Shown piece by piece: positions 25,720-34,039 of a stretch of 64,000 nt of DNA. The notes under the pieces are model-generated. The model worked only from the letters and a program-made list of their open reading frames with translations. It did not search any database and was not told where the DNA came from. A program made the translations under genes and the position numbers. The stretch is from DASUAS01 sp963720765 (lineage in GTDB: Bacteria; Actinomycetota; Acidimicrobiia; IMCC26256; DASPTH01), in contig CAVRGS010000002.1 in NCBI GenBank assembly GCA_963720765.1, positions 434,001 through 498,000 of the forward strand, given 5' to 3'. Numbering within the stretch: position 1 is the stretch's first letter; every line of letters begins with the position of its first letter.

Positions 25720-26523
25720 TCACCACGCCATCGTCTGGCCGCCGTTCACGCGGAAGATGTTGCCGGTCGCGAACCGCGCCGCGTCGGACACGAGGTAGTG
25801 GATCAACAGCGCCTGGTCGATCGGTTCGCCGAGCGCGTGCAGGGGTGACTGCTCCTTCGACTGTTCGACGAACGAGTCGTACGCCTCCTGGTCGAGCGTG
25901 CCGTCGGGCTTGTGCAGCCGCCACGTGGTGAACGGCGTGAGCGTGGCGCCGGGCGCGATCGCGTTGACGCGGATGCCGTACTCGCCCACCTCGAGCGCCG
26001 TGGTCATGGAGAGCATCGAGACCGCGGCCTTGGTGAACGCGTAGACGCCGATTCCCGCGTACGGCTCGTCGATGGCAGCCGACGACACGTTGACGATCGA
26101 ACCCCGACCGGCGGTCTTCATGGCTCGCACGGCGTACTGCGTGCCGTACAGCACGCCCTTCACATTGAGGTCGATCCCGCGGTCGATGGTGTCGTCGTCG
26201 AGGTCCTCGATCAGACCCGGGAACATCGCGCCGGCGATGTTGCACATCGCGTCGATGCGTCCGAACTCGCTCACCGCGGTGCCGACGAGCCGCTCGACGT
26301 CAGCACGCATAGTCACGTCGGTCGTGACCGCGATCGCGTGGCCACCGACATCGGCCACGCGCTTCACGGTCGTGTCGAGGCCGTCGGCGTTCACGTCGCC
26401 GCACACGACGGTGGCGCCCGCGGCGGCGAGCACCTCACAGGTGGCGGCGCCGATCCCGCTGGCGGCGCCGGTGACCACGGCCACGCGGTCGTCGAGTCGG
26501 TACGCGTCGAAGATGTTCGTCAT
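25720..26523 (-). CDS. Short-chain dehydrogenase/reductase
   Basis: 267 residues from ATG 26523. TGAASGIG is the coenzyme motif, CNIAGAM corresponds to NNAG, Ser lies in NVSSAAIDEPYAG and Tyr/Lys in YAFTKAAV. An acidic residue after the second strand (CGDVNADGL) favours NAD. The ending GNIFRVNGGQTMAW is the usual tetramer contact. Divergent from the Coq4-like gene with a 38-base gap. Substrate unknown. Confidence 0.88.
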   Translation of the reverse strand: MTNIFDAYRLDDRVAVVTGAASGIGAATCEVLAAAGATVVCGDVNADGLDTTVKRVADVGGHAIAVTTDVTMRADVERLVGTAVSEFGRIDAMCNIAGAMFPGLIEDLDDDTIDRGIDLNVKGVLYGTQYAVRAMKTAGRGSIVNVSSAAIDEPYAGIGVYAFTKAAVSMLSMTTALEVGEYGIRVNAIAPGATLTPFTTWRLHKPDGTLDQEAYDSFVEQSKEQSPLHALGEPIDQALLIHYLVSDAARFATGNIFRVNGGQTMAW

Positions 26524-26561
26524 CGCGCGACCGTACTGCGGTCGAGCGGTAGCGTCCTGGC

Positions 26562-27512
26562 GTGCCCCGAGTGATCGATGACGAACACGTCGAACCGGCG
26601 ACCCGCGCGCTGCTGGGCGCCATCGACACCGGCGACGGCGGCACGCCGGAGCAGCGCGGTGTGTTGGAGGCATTCGTCGCCGGCTACTGGAACCGGGCCG
26701 ATCTCGATCTCGGATCGCTCGCGCCGCTCGAACCCGACGAGACCGCGGCGGCGATCCCCGGCGCTGCGCAACGTCAGCGTGTGCGCGAGTTCATGGTGCT
26801 CCTCGAGCTCTGCCGCCATCCGCTCACCGGAGCACAGACCGATCTGGTCGACCACTACGCGAACGCGATGGAGCAGGACGAGGTCGGCTTGCAGCTCGCT
26901 CGCACGTTGGTGCGCGACGGCACCGCCCGCGCGCTTGCCGACTACACGCGCTTCAAGGAGGAAGTGCGCGTCGAGTGGTCGGAGCCTTCACTCGTCGACC
27001 GGTATCTCTGTTCCCTCGACGAGCCCGACCCCGAGCTCGGCGGTCGGCTCCGCGCGCTGCACGATCTCCCGGAGGGCACGCTCGGCTGGGAGTACATCGA
27101 GTTCTACCGGCGTCAGGGCCTCGCGCTCCCGGGAGAGGACACGTTCATCCCCGCGTTCTTCGTCGCCCACGACATGAACCACGTGATCGCGGGCTACGGG
27201 ACGACGGGTCAGGAGGAGACCGCGCTCTCGGCGATGATCCTCGGACTCGCCGACACGCATGCTCACTGGGTGCTGTTGCTCTCGAGCATGTCGGCGTACG
27301 AATTGGCGATGGCAACCAGTGACGCGTTCGTCGGCAAGAGCGGCGTACTCGCGCGCGACGGTGCGGCGGCACTGCTGGCCGAAGGCCTCGAGCGCGGCGC
27401 CGCGTGCACCGGTGACTTCTCGGCCGTCGACCACCTGGCGCTCGCGCACGTGCCGTTGGTTGAGGTACGCGAGCAGTTCGGGGTCCCGCCCCGGCCCGTC
27501 TCCGGATCGTGA
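26562..27512 (+). CDS. Coq4-like protein (paralogue 1)
   Basis: 316 residues from GTG. The centre has LPEGTLGWEYIEFYRRQGL, then FVAHDMNHVIAGYGTTGQEE. This fits the metal-binding signature HDxxHx11E of Coq4 exactly: H203, D204, H207 and E219. Coq4 is a metal enzyme of ubiquinone head-group modification in eukaryotes and proteobacteria. Actinobacteria generally use menaquinone, so this homologue must act on something else or in a different pathway. The N-terminal ~130 residues are helical without a known domain. A second copy lies at 53256-54347. Confidence 0.68.
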   Translation: MPRVIDDEHVEPATRALLGAIDTGDGGTPEQRGVLEAFVAGYWNRADLDLGSLAPLEPDETAAAIPGAAQRQRVREFMVLLELCRHPLTGAQTDLVDHYANAMEQDEVGLQLARTLVRDGTARALADYTRFKEEVRVEWSEPSLVDRYLCSLDEPDPELGGRLRALHDLPEGTLGWEYIEFYRRQGLALPGEDTFIPAFFVAHDMNHVIAGYGTTGQEETALSAMILGLADTHAHWVLLLSSMSAYELAMATSDAFVGKSGVLARDGAAALLAEGLERGAACTGDFSAVDHLALAHVPLVEVREQFGVPPRPVSGS

Positions 27513-27581
27513 CGATCGCGCGCTGACTGGTGCGGTCGTCGTGGAACACCCGGCAGAGCACCGACGAACAGGGAGCCGAAC

Positions 27582-28265
27582 ATGCCCGAGGGCGCCAACG
27601 TAGAGATCGCGCATTCACTCACCGAGCACGAGCACGAACACGCGCAACACGACGGCTGGCACCGCGTGCTCGAGATCCTCGAGGTGGCGCTGCTCGCAAT
27701 CGTGGCGATCGTCACTGCGTGGAGCGGGTTCCAGGCCGCGAAGTGGGACGGTGAGCAGTCGGTGAAGTACGGCCACTCGAGCCGTGATCGATTCGAAGCG
27801 GATGCCGCGTCGACGCTCGGCGACCAGCGGTTGGCTGCCGACGCCGGCATCTTCACCGCCTGGCTGCAGGCGCACTCTGCCGAAGACGTGCAGCTCGAAA
27901 CGATGCTGGAGAAGCGCTTCACTCCCGACTACAAGGTCGCGTTCGACGCGTGGCTCGCGACCGACCCTTTCAACCGCGATGACGCTCCTCTGGGCCCGGC
28001 GGCGATGCCTCAGTACAAGAACCCCGACCTCGAGCAGGCCGCGTCACTGAACGCGGCGGCCAGCAAGGCGTTCGACGAAGGCACCAAGGCTCGCGAGCAC
28101 GGCGAGGAGTACGTGCGCAACACGGTCTTGTTCGCGATGGTGCTGTTCCTGGTTGCGATCGCGCAGCGCATGAAGGACAAGACGTTGCGAACCGGCGTGA
28201 CCGTGCTCGGCGCCCTCCTCGCGGTGTTCGGCATCATCTCGACCATCTCGTTGCCCCGGCTCTGA
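27582..28265 (+). CDS. Membrane protein of unknown function
   Basis: 227 residues. A His/Glu-rich start (HSLTEHEHEHAQHDGWHRV) is followed by a membrane segment at about 28-48 (ILEVALLAIVAIVTAWSGFQ), a long soluble middle with QAAKWDGEQSVKYGHSS, and two membrane segments at the end (NTVLFAMVLFLVAIAQRM and a final VLGALLAVFGIISTISL). The layout resembles DUF4337-type proteins. The N-terminal histidines might bind metal. ATG 27582 has an upstream ACAGGGAGCC. Confidence 0.7.
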   Translation: MPEGANVEIAHSLTEHEHEHAQHDGWHRVLEILEVALLAIVAIVTAWSGFQAAKWDGEQSVKYGHSSRDRFEADAASTLGDQRLAADAGIFTAWLQAHSAEDVQLETMLEKRFTPDYKVAFDAWLATDPFNRDDAPLGPAAMPQYKNPDLEQAASLNAAASKAFDEGTKAREHGEEYVRNTVLFAMVLFLVAIAQRMKDKTLRTGVTVLGALLAVFGIISTISLPRL

Positions 28266-28323
28266 AGGCACGCGTACAGTCCGCAGGTCCAGTCCGCATG
28301 GGCACCGACGCAGGGGGTACGCG

Positions 28324-28752
28324 ATGACCGCGACCGACGACAGCACAGCGGCACCCCGTCCGTTCGTCTTCGACGTGGCCGAGATCGAGGGCCACAGCAA
28401 TGAGGAGATGATGCGCGACATGCCCGAGGCGGAGCACTTCTACGAGCTCCTGGGCCGCGATCTCGTCACCAAGGTGCTCGTGCAGACCGACGAGCTCTGT
28501 GTGTACCACGAGACGGCCAAGCCGGGCGAGCAGGTCAAGCCCCACCGCCACGGCACCTACCAGGTGAACTACGTCCTCAAGGGCGAGTTGCTCTTCGGCA
28601 ACCAGCGCGTCGGGCCCGGCATGGGGTACTTCTCGCCGGACGCGCTCTACTCGTGGCGGGCCGGCGACGAAGGCGCCGAGTGGATCGAGATCCACAACGG
28701 TCTCGGCGGCATCTACACCGACCGTCCTGACGCCGCCGGTCGCGACGCCTGA
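28324..28752 (+). CDS. Cupin-domain protein
   Basis: 142 residues. The conserved barrel is VYHETAKPGEQVKPHRHGTY, VNYVLKGELLFGNQRVGPGM and GYFSPDALYSWRAGDEGAEW. Metal-ligand histidines H77 and H79-type are present in PHRHGT; the second-motif His is not obvious. Such small cupins serve as dioxygenases, isomerases or ligand sensors. It precedes an epimerase and a hydrolase with short spacing, so an operon is likely. Confidence 0.82.
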   Translation: MTATDDSTAAPRPFVFDVAEIEGHSNEEMMRDMPEAEHFYELLGRDLVTKVLVQTDELCVYHETAKPGEQVKPHRHGTYQVNYVLKGELLFGNQRVGPGMGYFSPDALYSWRAGDEGAEWIEIHNGLGGIYTDRPDAAGRDA

Positions 28753-28765
28753 TCGTCGACCTACC

Positions 28766-29878
28766 GTGAAGGTCCTCGTCGTCGGCGGGTCGCAGTTCAA
28801 CGGGTTCGCGCTCGTACTGGAATTGGTGCGGCGTGGGCACGACGTCACCGTCGTGAACCGCGGTCGTACCGACGCGCCGTTCCCCGAGGGCGTGCGTCGC
28901 CTGACCGCTGATCGCACCGACCGCGAGCGCATGACGGAGGTGCTCGGGTCCGAGGAGTTCGACTGCGTGCACGACATGTGCGCGTACCACCCCGAGGACG
29001 TCGAGCTCATGGTCGACCTCCTCCGTGGACGGATCGGGCACTACGTGTTCGTCAGCTCGACGGTCATCTACGCGCGTTCGACGCTCCTGCCGATCACCGA
29101 GGAGTCAGCCGTCGATCGGAGCGATCACCAGATCGAATACGGCCTGCACAAGCTCCTGTGCGAAGACCGCCTGCTCGAGGAGTTCGCATCGTCGGGCTTC
29201 CCGGCGACGACGGTCGCGCTCTCCATGGTGATGGGGCCCCGCAACATCGTCCCCGATCGCGAGCAACGCATGTTCGTGCGCCTGCTGCGCGAGCGTCCGG
29301 TGCTCATCCTCGGCGGCGGTACCGCGCTGGGGCAGGTCGGCGACGTCGACGACCAGGCCGAGGCCCTGTGCGAGGTGATGGGTCAACCGGTGACGTTCGG
29401 CCAGCGCTACAACCTCAGCGGCGGCCAGTACTTCAGCGACGACGGCTACGTCGATGTCTTCGCCGACGCGGTCGGCACCGAAGCACGCAAGGTGTTCGTG
29501 CCCGCCGAGGTGGTCGACGACGTGTGGAACGGTCGCCTCGAGCTCGGCCTCGCCCGGCCCACCGGTGCCCACATCGACATCCGCACGACCCAGGCCGAGC
29601 ACCGCATGCAGGAGATGGCGATCCGTCAGCGGTACCAGCTCACCAACCTGGTGCAGAAGCTCGCGCCGCACCTCCACCATTGGGACGACAGCGTGCTGTT
29701 CGGCATCGACAAGCTCGCGCGCGACGTCGGCTGGCGGCCGCGCCGCACCTTCCGTGAGACGGTCGAGAAGACCTACGAGTGGTTCACACAAGAGCAGATC
29801 GCCGAGCGCGTCGCCTTCGACTTCGCGTTCGAGGACGAGCTGCTCGCGCACGCACACAACGAGGAGCGACATGGCTGA
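28766..29878 (+). CDS. NAD-dependent epimerase/dehydratase family protein
   Basis: 370 residues from GTG. The Rossmann start is KVLVVGGSQFNGFALVLELV, the atypical GGSxFNG form of the GxxGxxG motif found in a group of extended SDRs. FVSSTVIYARS and YGLHKLLCED hold the Ser and the YxxxK pair. The C-terminus (WDDSVLFGIDKLARDVGWRP and RRTFRETVEKTYEWF) is typical of sugar-type epimerases. The stop overlaps the next hydrolase start by eight bases. Confidence 0.83.
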   Translation: MKVLVVGGSQFNGFALVLELVRRGHDVTVVNRGRTDAPFPEGVRRLTADRTDRERMTEVLGSEEFDCVHDMCAYHPEDVELMVDLLRGRIGHYVFVSSTVIYARSTLLPITEESAVDRSDHQIEYGLHKLLCEDRLLEEFASSGFPATTVALSMVMGPRNIVPDREQRMFVRLLRERPVLILGGGTALGQVGDVDDQAEALCEVMGQPVTFGQRYNLSGGQYFSDDGYVDVFADAVGTEARKVFVPAEVVDDVWNGRLELGLARPTGAHIDIRTTQAEHRMQEMAIRQRYQLTNLVQKLAPHLHHWDDSVLFGIDKLARDVGWRPRRTFRETVEKTYEWFTQEQIAERVAFDFAFEDELLAHAHNEERHG

Positions 29879-30751
29879 GGGCGAGATCGAGATCAACGGC
29901 GGCAACGTCGTGTACGAGTTCGTGGGTCCCGAAGACGGCGAGGTCGTCGTCATCACGCCGGGCGGTCGCTTCAGCAAGGACTACGGCGGCGTCCACGAGC
30001 TGGCGAACGCGCTGGCCGAGGGCGGCAAGCGCGTGCTCCTCTGGGATCGCCCCAACTGCGGCCGTTCGGACGTGCAGGTGTACGGGCGCTCGGAGTCGCA
30101 CATGCGCGCCGAGACGCTCGGCCTGCTCGTCCAGGAGCTCGGCATCGAACGCGTCGTCGCCGCCGGTGGCTCCGGAGGGGCGCGCGACATGATCTGCTTC
30201 ACGATCATGTGGCCGGACCTCGTGCGCAAGCTCGCGGTCTGGTCGATCGTCGGCGGCACCTACAGCACGATGTTGCTCTCCACCGCGTACGTGTTGAACG
30301 AGCTCGGTGTCGTCCGCACAAAGGGGATCGAGGGCGTCTGCGAGATGGACGACAGCCCGTTCAGCTGGGCGGCGATGATCCGCCAGAACCCGCGCAACCG
30401 CGACCGTCTGCTCGCGATCGGCACCGAGGGGTTCGAGCAGGCGATGGAGCGGTGGCTCGACGCGTTCGTCCCCAAGCCCAACGAGGCGATCCCGGGCGTC
30501 CCCGACTGGGAGTTCGCCACGATCAGCTGCCCGACGCTCGTGATCCGTGGCGGCGAGCACGACCACGACCACCCCAAGCGCACCAGCTTCGAGGTGCACG
30601 CGCTGATCGAGGGGTCGCGGCTCATCGAACCGCCCTGGCCCGAAGACGCGTGGAGCGCGCGGTCGAAGCCACCAACGAGGGACGTGGCAGCCTGTTCGAC
30701 CCGTGGGTGCTCGCGGCGCCCGCGTTGCTCGCCTTCATCGACGAAGCCTGA
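29871..30751 (+). CDS. Alpha/beta hydrolase, frameshift near the 3' end
   Basis: The nucleophile elbow is GGSGGARD (G-x-S-x-G, Ser near residue 101), with the oxyanion region TPGGRFSKDYGG and LLWDRPNCGRSD upstream. The frame breaks near 30655 after EPPWPEDAW and resumes as ERAVEATNEGRGSLFDPWVL to the stop at 30751, giving about 293 residues. A missing base would account for this. The catalytic His is likely in HDHDHP. It overlaps the epimerase gene and was probably translated with it. Confidence 0.8.
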
Positions 30752-30768
30752 ACCCGAGGAACGACTGC

Positions 30769-32148
30769 ATGACCTGTGACGTGTTCGTGATCTTCGGGAT
30801 CACCGGTGACCTGGCCAAGGTGATGACCTTCCGGTCGCTGTACCGACTGGAGCAACGCAAGCTGCTCGACTGCCCGATCGTGGGGGTGGCGGTCGACGAC
30901 TGGACTCACGAACAGCTCGTCGACCGGGCGCGCACGTCGATCGTCGCTACTGGGGAGCAGCTCGACGAAGAGGTCTTCGCCCGGTTGGCGAAGCGCATGT
31001 CGTACGTGGCGGGCGACTTCGCCGACGCCGCCACGTACCAGCGCGTCGGGAAGGCGATCACCGGCAAGCGGAACGCCGTGTACTACCTCGAGATCCCACC
31101 GTCGTTGTTCGGCATGGTGATCAAGGGCCTCTCCACCGCGGGGCTCACCAAGGACGCGCGGGTCGTGGTGGAGAAGCCGTTCGGCCACGACCAGGCGTCG
31201 GCGCGTGCACTCGCCGACGAGCTCCACCAGTACATCGACGAGTCGCAGCTCATGCGCATCGATCACTACCTCGGCAAGATGGGCCTCGAGGAGATCCTCT
31301 ACCTCCGCTTCGGCAACACGCTGCTCGAACCGGTGTGGAACCGGAACTACGTCGACTCCGTGCAGATCACCATGGCCGAGAGCTTCGGGGTCGAGGACCG
31401 CGGCAGCTTCTACGACCCGGTGGGCGCGTTGCGCGACGTCGCGGTCAACCATCTCATGCAGGTGGTTGCGGCGGCGGCGATGGAGCCGCCGGCCGGTGGT
31501 GACGTCGAGACGCTGAAGGACGCGCAGACGACCCTGTTCCGAGCGGTGCTGGCGGCGAAGCCGGAGCACTACGTGCGCGGCCAGTACGACGGCTACCAGT
31601 CGATCACGGGTGTGGCGGCCGATTCCACCACCGAGACCTTCGCTGCGTTCCGCCTCGAGATCGAGAACTGGCGGTGGTTCGGTGTGCCCTTCTTCATCCG
31701 CACCGGCAAGAAGCTGGCGGTGACCGAGACCGAGCTGCGGCTGGTGTTCAAGCGTCCGCCCCGGCTGGGATTCGGGCTCAGCGACTCGGCGTCGGAGCCC
31801 GACCAGATCGTGATCCGCCTCGATCCCGAGACCGGCATCCGCTTCGAGCTCGAGGCGCGCCAGGCGGGCGCGACGAGCGCGCGCCCGATCCGGCTCGACA
31901 TGGAGTTCAAGGACCAGGGCGGGGAGGGTGCCACGCCCTACGAGGTGCTGCTGCTCGCTGCGATGCACGGCCAGACCGTGCGCTTCACCCGTCAGGACAC
32001 CGTCGAGGAGGAGTGGCGAGTCATGCAACCGTTGCTCGATGCGCCACCACCCGTGCAGACGTACGCCCCCGGCTCCTGGGGTCCCGATACTTCCGCGCTG
32101 CTCGGTGAGCACGGGCCCTGGCGCGGACCGTGGGCGGCCGACGAATGA
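30769..32148 (+). CDS. zwf: Glucose-6-phosphate 1-dehydrogenase
   Basis: 459 residues, starting at ATG 30769. It oxidises glucose 6-phosphate and yields NADPH. The nucleotide site is FGITGDLAKVMTFRSLYRL, and the substrate/catalytic motif is RIDHYLGKMG, followed by NRNYVDSVQITMAESFGVED and FFIRTGKKL. The usual RIDHYLGKE has Met in place of Glu here. No 6-phosphogluconate dehydrogenase is adjacent; it sits with a VOC protein and a P450, which would consume NADPH. Confidence 0.92.
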   Translation: MTCDVFVIFGITGDLAKVMTFRSLYRLEQRKLLDCPIVGVAVDDWTHEQLVDRARTSIVATGEQLDEEVFARLAKRMSYVAGDFADAATYQRVGKAITGKRNAVYYLEIPPSLFGMVIKGLSTAGLTKDARVVVEKPFGHDQASARALADELHQYIDESQLMRIDHYLGKMGLEEILYLRFGNTLLEPVWNRNYVDSVQITMAESFGVEDRGSFYDPVGALRDVAVNHLMQVVAAAAMEPPAGGDVETLKDAQTTLFRAVLAAKPEHYVRGQYDGYQSITGVAADSTTETFAAFRLEIENWRWFGVPFFIRTGKKLAVTETELRLVFKRPPRLGFGLSDSASEPDQIVIRLDPETGIRFELEARQAGATSARPIRLDMEFKDQGGEGATPYEVLLLAAMHGQTVRFTRQDTVEEEWRVMQPLLDAPPPVQTYAPGSWGPDTSALLGEHGPWRGPWAADE

Positions 32149-32645
32149 CCCGTCACGGCGCGGACGTTGATCGCACCGAGGAGTGGGCCGCGCTGCGCGA
32201 GCACCACCTGCAGCCGGCCGACCAGCGACCGGACTCGTCGGCACGCGGCGTGCACCACCTCGCGCTGCTCTCGAGCGATGTGGAGGCGACGATCCGCTTC
32301 TACCAGGACGTGCTCGAGTTCCCGCTCACCGAGCTGTTCGAGAACCGCGATTACCAGGGCTCGACGCACTTCTTCTTCGACATCGGTCACGGCAACCTGC
32401 TGGCGTTCTTCGACTTCCCCGGCCTCGACCTCGGGCCGTACGCCGAGGTGCTCGGCGGGTTGCACCACCTCGCCATCTCGGTCACGCCCGAGAAGTGGGA
32501 CCACCTCCGCACCAAGCTCATCGGCGCTGCGATCCCCTTCGAGGAGATGAGCGGGTCGTCGATCTACTTCACCGGTCCCGACGGCGAGCGGCTCGAGCTG
32601 ATCAAGGACACCCTCGGGGAGATGTACGGCACCAAGGTCATGTGA
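32145..32645 (+). CDS. VOC (glyoxalase/dioxygenase fold) protein
   Basis: 166 residues; its ATG overlaps the zwf stop (ATGA). It has two beta-alpha-beta-beta-beta units: GVHHLALLSSDVEATIRFYQ with HFFFDIGHGNLLAFFD, and GGLHHLAISVTPEKWDHLRT with YFTGPDGERLELIKD. His in VHHLA, His in LHHLA and Glu in ERLEL would form the metal site. Such proteins include glyoxalases, extradiol dioxygenases and resistance proteins; the reaction is not predictable. Confidence 0.82.
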   Translation: MTRHGADVDRTEEWAALREHHLQPADQRPDSSARGVHHLALLSSDVEATIRFYQDVLEFPLTELFENRDYQGSTHFFFDIGHGNLLAFFDFPGLDLGPYAEVLGGLHHLAISVTPEKWDHLRTKLIGAAIPFEEMSGSSIYFTGPDGERLELIKDTLGEMYGTKVM

Positions 32646-32697
32646 CGCGTGCCCTAGTTTCGGGCAGTCGCCCAACACCGCCCGGAGGTCCGTCGGC

Positions 32698-33972
32698 ATG
32701 GACAACATCGAGTCGATCGACTTCTTCTTCGACCAGTCGCTGGTGGAGGACCCGTACCCCTACTTCGAGGCGCTCCGGGCCGAGTGCCCCGTGTTGGCGC
32801 TGCCGCACCTCGGCATCGTGGCGGTCACCGGGTACGACGAAGCGAGCGAGGTCTACCGCGACCCGAACACGTTCTCGTCGTGCAACTCGGTGATCGGGCC
32901 GTTCGCGACGTTCCCGGTGCCACTCGAGGGCGACGACGTCGGCGCCGTCATCGACCAGTACCGCGACCAGCTCCCCATGGCCGAGCACATGGTCACGATG
33001 GACCCGCCCGACCACACGCGCGAGCGTGCGCTCCTCATGCGCCTCATCACGCCGAAGCGCCTCCGCGAGAACGAGGACTTCATGTGGCGCCTCGCCGACC
33101 AGCAGCTCGACGAGTTCGTCGCCAACGGGCGCTGCGAGTTCATCAGCGAGTTCTCCCAACCATTCGCCATGCTCGTCGTGGCCGACCTCCTCGGTGTGCC
33201 CGAAGACGACCACCGGCGCTTCCGCGAGGGCTTCGGCATGCTCGGCACCGTCGGCGCGGTAGGGGTCGGTTCCGAGGGGCAACAGAGCGGCAACGCGCTC
33301 GGCTGGCTCGACCAGGAGTTCGCGCAGTACATCGAGGACCGCCGGGCACGTCCGCGCGACGACGTACTGACCGATCTCGCGCTCGCGACCTATCCCGACG
33401 GCAGCACCCCCGACGTCATGGCGGTGGTGCGCACGTCGACGTTCCTGTTCGCGGCCGGTCAGGAGACAACGGCGCGGTTGCTCGCGTCGGCGCTGAAGCA
33501 GCTCGTACTCCATCCCGAACTGCAGGACGAATTGCGCGCCCATCACGACCGCATCCCGAACTTCGTCGAGGAGACGCTGCGAGTCGAGAGCCCGGTCAAG
33601 GCCGACTTCCGCATGACACGGCGCACGACGACGATCGGTGAGGTCGAGGTCAAAGCCGGCACGCCGGTGATGCTGCTGAACGGCGCCGCCAATCGCGACC
33701 CGGGGCGCTTCGAGTGCCCGGCCGAGTTCCGCGCCGATCGGCCCAACACGATGGACCACGTCGCGTTCGGACGCGGCCACCATTCGTGTCCCGGCGCACC
33801 GCTCGCGCGTGCCGAGGGGCGCATCGGCCTCGAGCGCATCCTCGAGCGCATGCACGACATCCGCCTGTCGGACGAGCACCACGGCCCCGGAGGCGATCGG
33901 CACTTCGACTACGAACCCACCTGGGTGCTGCGCGGCCTCACCCAGCTCTTCCTGGAGTTCACCCCCGCCTGA
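32698..33972 (+). CDS. Cytochrome P450
   Basis: 424 residues, a soluble bacterial class I P450. Haem-binding loop FGRGHHSCPGAPLARAE with Cys364 as ligand, oxygen-binding I-helix AGQET (253-257, with Gln in place of the more common Gly), and K-helix ExxR in VEETLRVES. FRMTRRTTTIGEVEVKAG and NRDPGRFECPAEFRADRP are typical. It needs a ferredoxin and reductase, neither nearby. The substrate is unknown; context suggests a lipophilic or cyclic compound. Confidence 0.93.
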   Translation: MDNIESIDFFFDQSLVEDPYPYFEALRAECPVLALPHLGIVAVTGYDEASEVYRDPNTFSSCNSVIGPFATFPVPLEGDDVGAVIDQYRDQLPMAEHMVTMDPPDHTRERALLMRLITPKRLRENEDFMWRLADQQLDEFVANGRCEFISEFSQPFAMLVVADLLGVPEDDHRRFREGFGMLGTVGAVGVGSEGQQSGNALGWLDQEFAQYIEDRRARPRDDVLTDLALATYPDGSTPDVMAVVRTSTFLFAAGQETTARLLASALKQLVLHPELQDELRAHHDRIPNFVEETLRVESPVKADFRMTRRTTTIGEVEVKAGTPVMLLNGAANRDPGRFECPAEFRADRPNTMDHVAFGRGHHSCPGAPLARAEGRIGLERILERMHDIRLSDEHHGPGGDRHFDYEPTWVLRGLTQLFLEFTPA

Positions 33973-33978
33973 CTCCCG

Positions 33979-34032
33979 CCCGAGGTTGCGTCACCTGACG
34001 TCCTCGCTGGGTGTCAACCGACGCACCTCGGG
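33979..34032. terminator. Long hairpin between convergent genes
   Basis: CCCGAGGTTGCGTC at 33979-33992 pairs, with one bulged T, with GACGCACCTCGGG at 34020-34032. It lies in the 67-base gap between the P450 stop and the convergent binding-protein-like gene, a plausible bidirectional terminator. Confidence 0.5.
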
Positions 34033-34039
34033 GTGGCGA

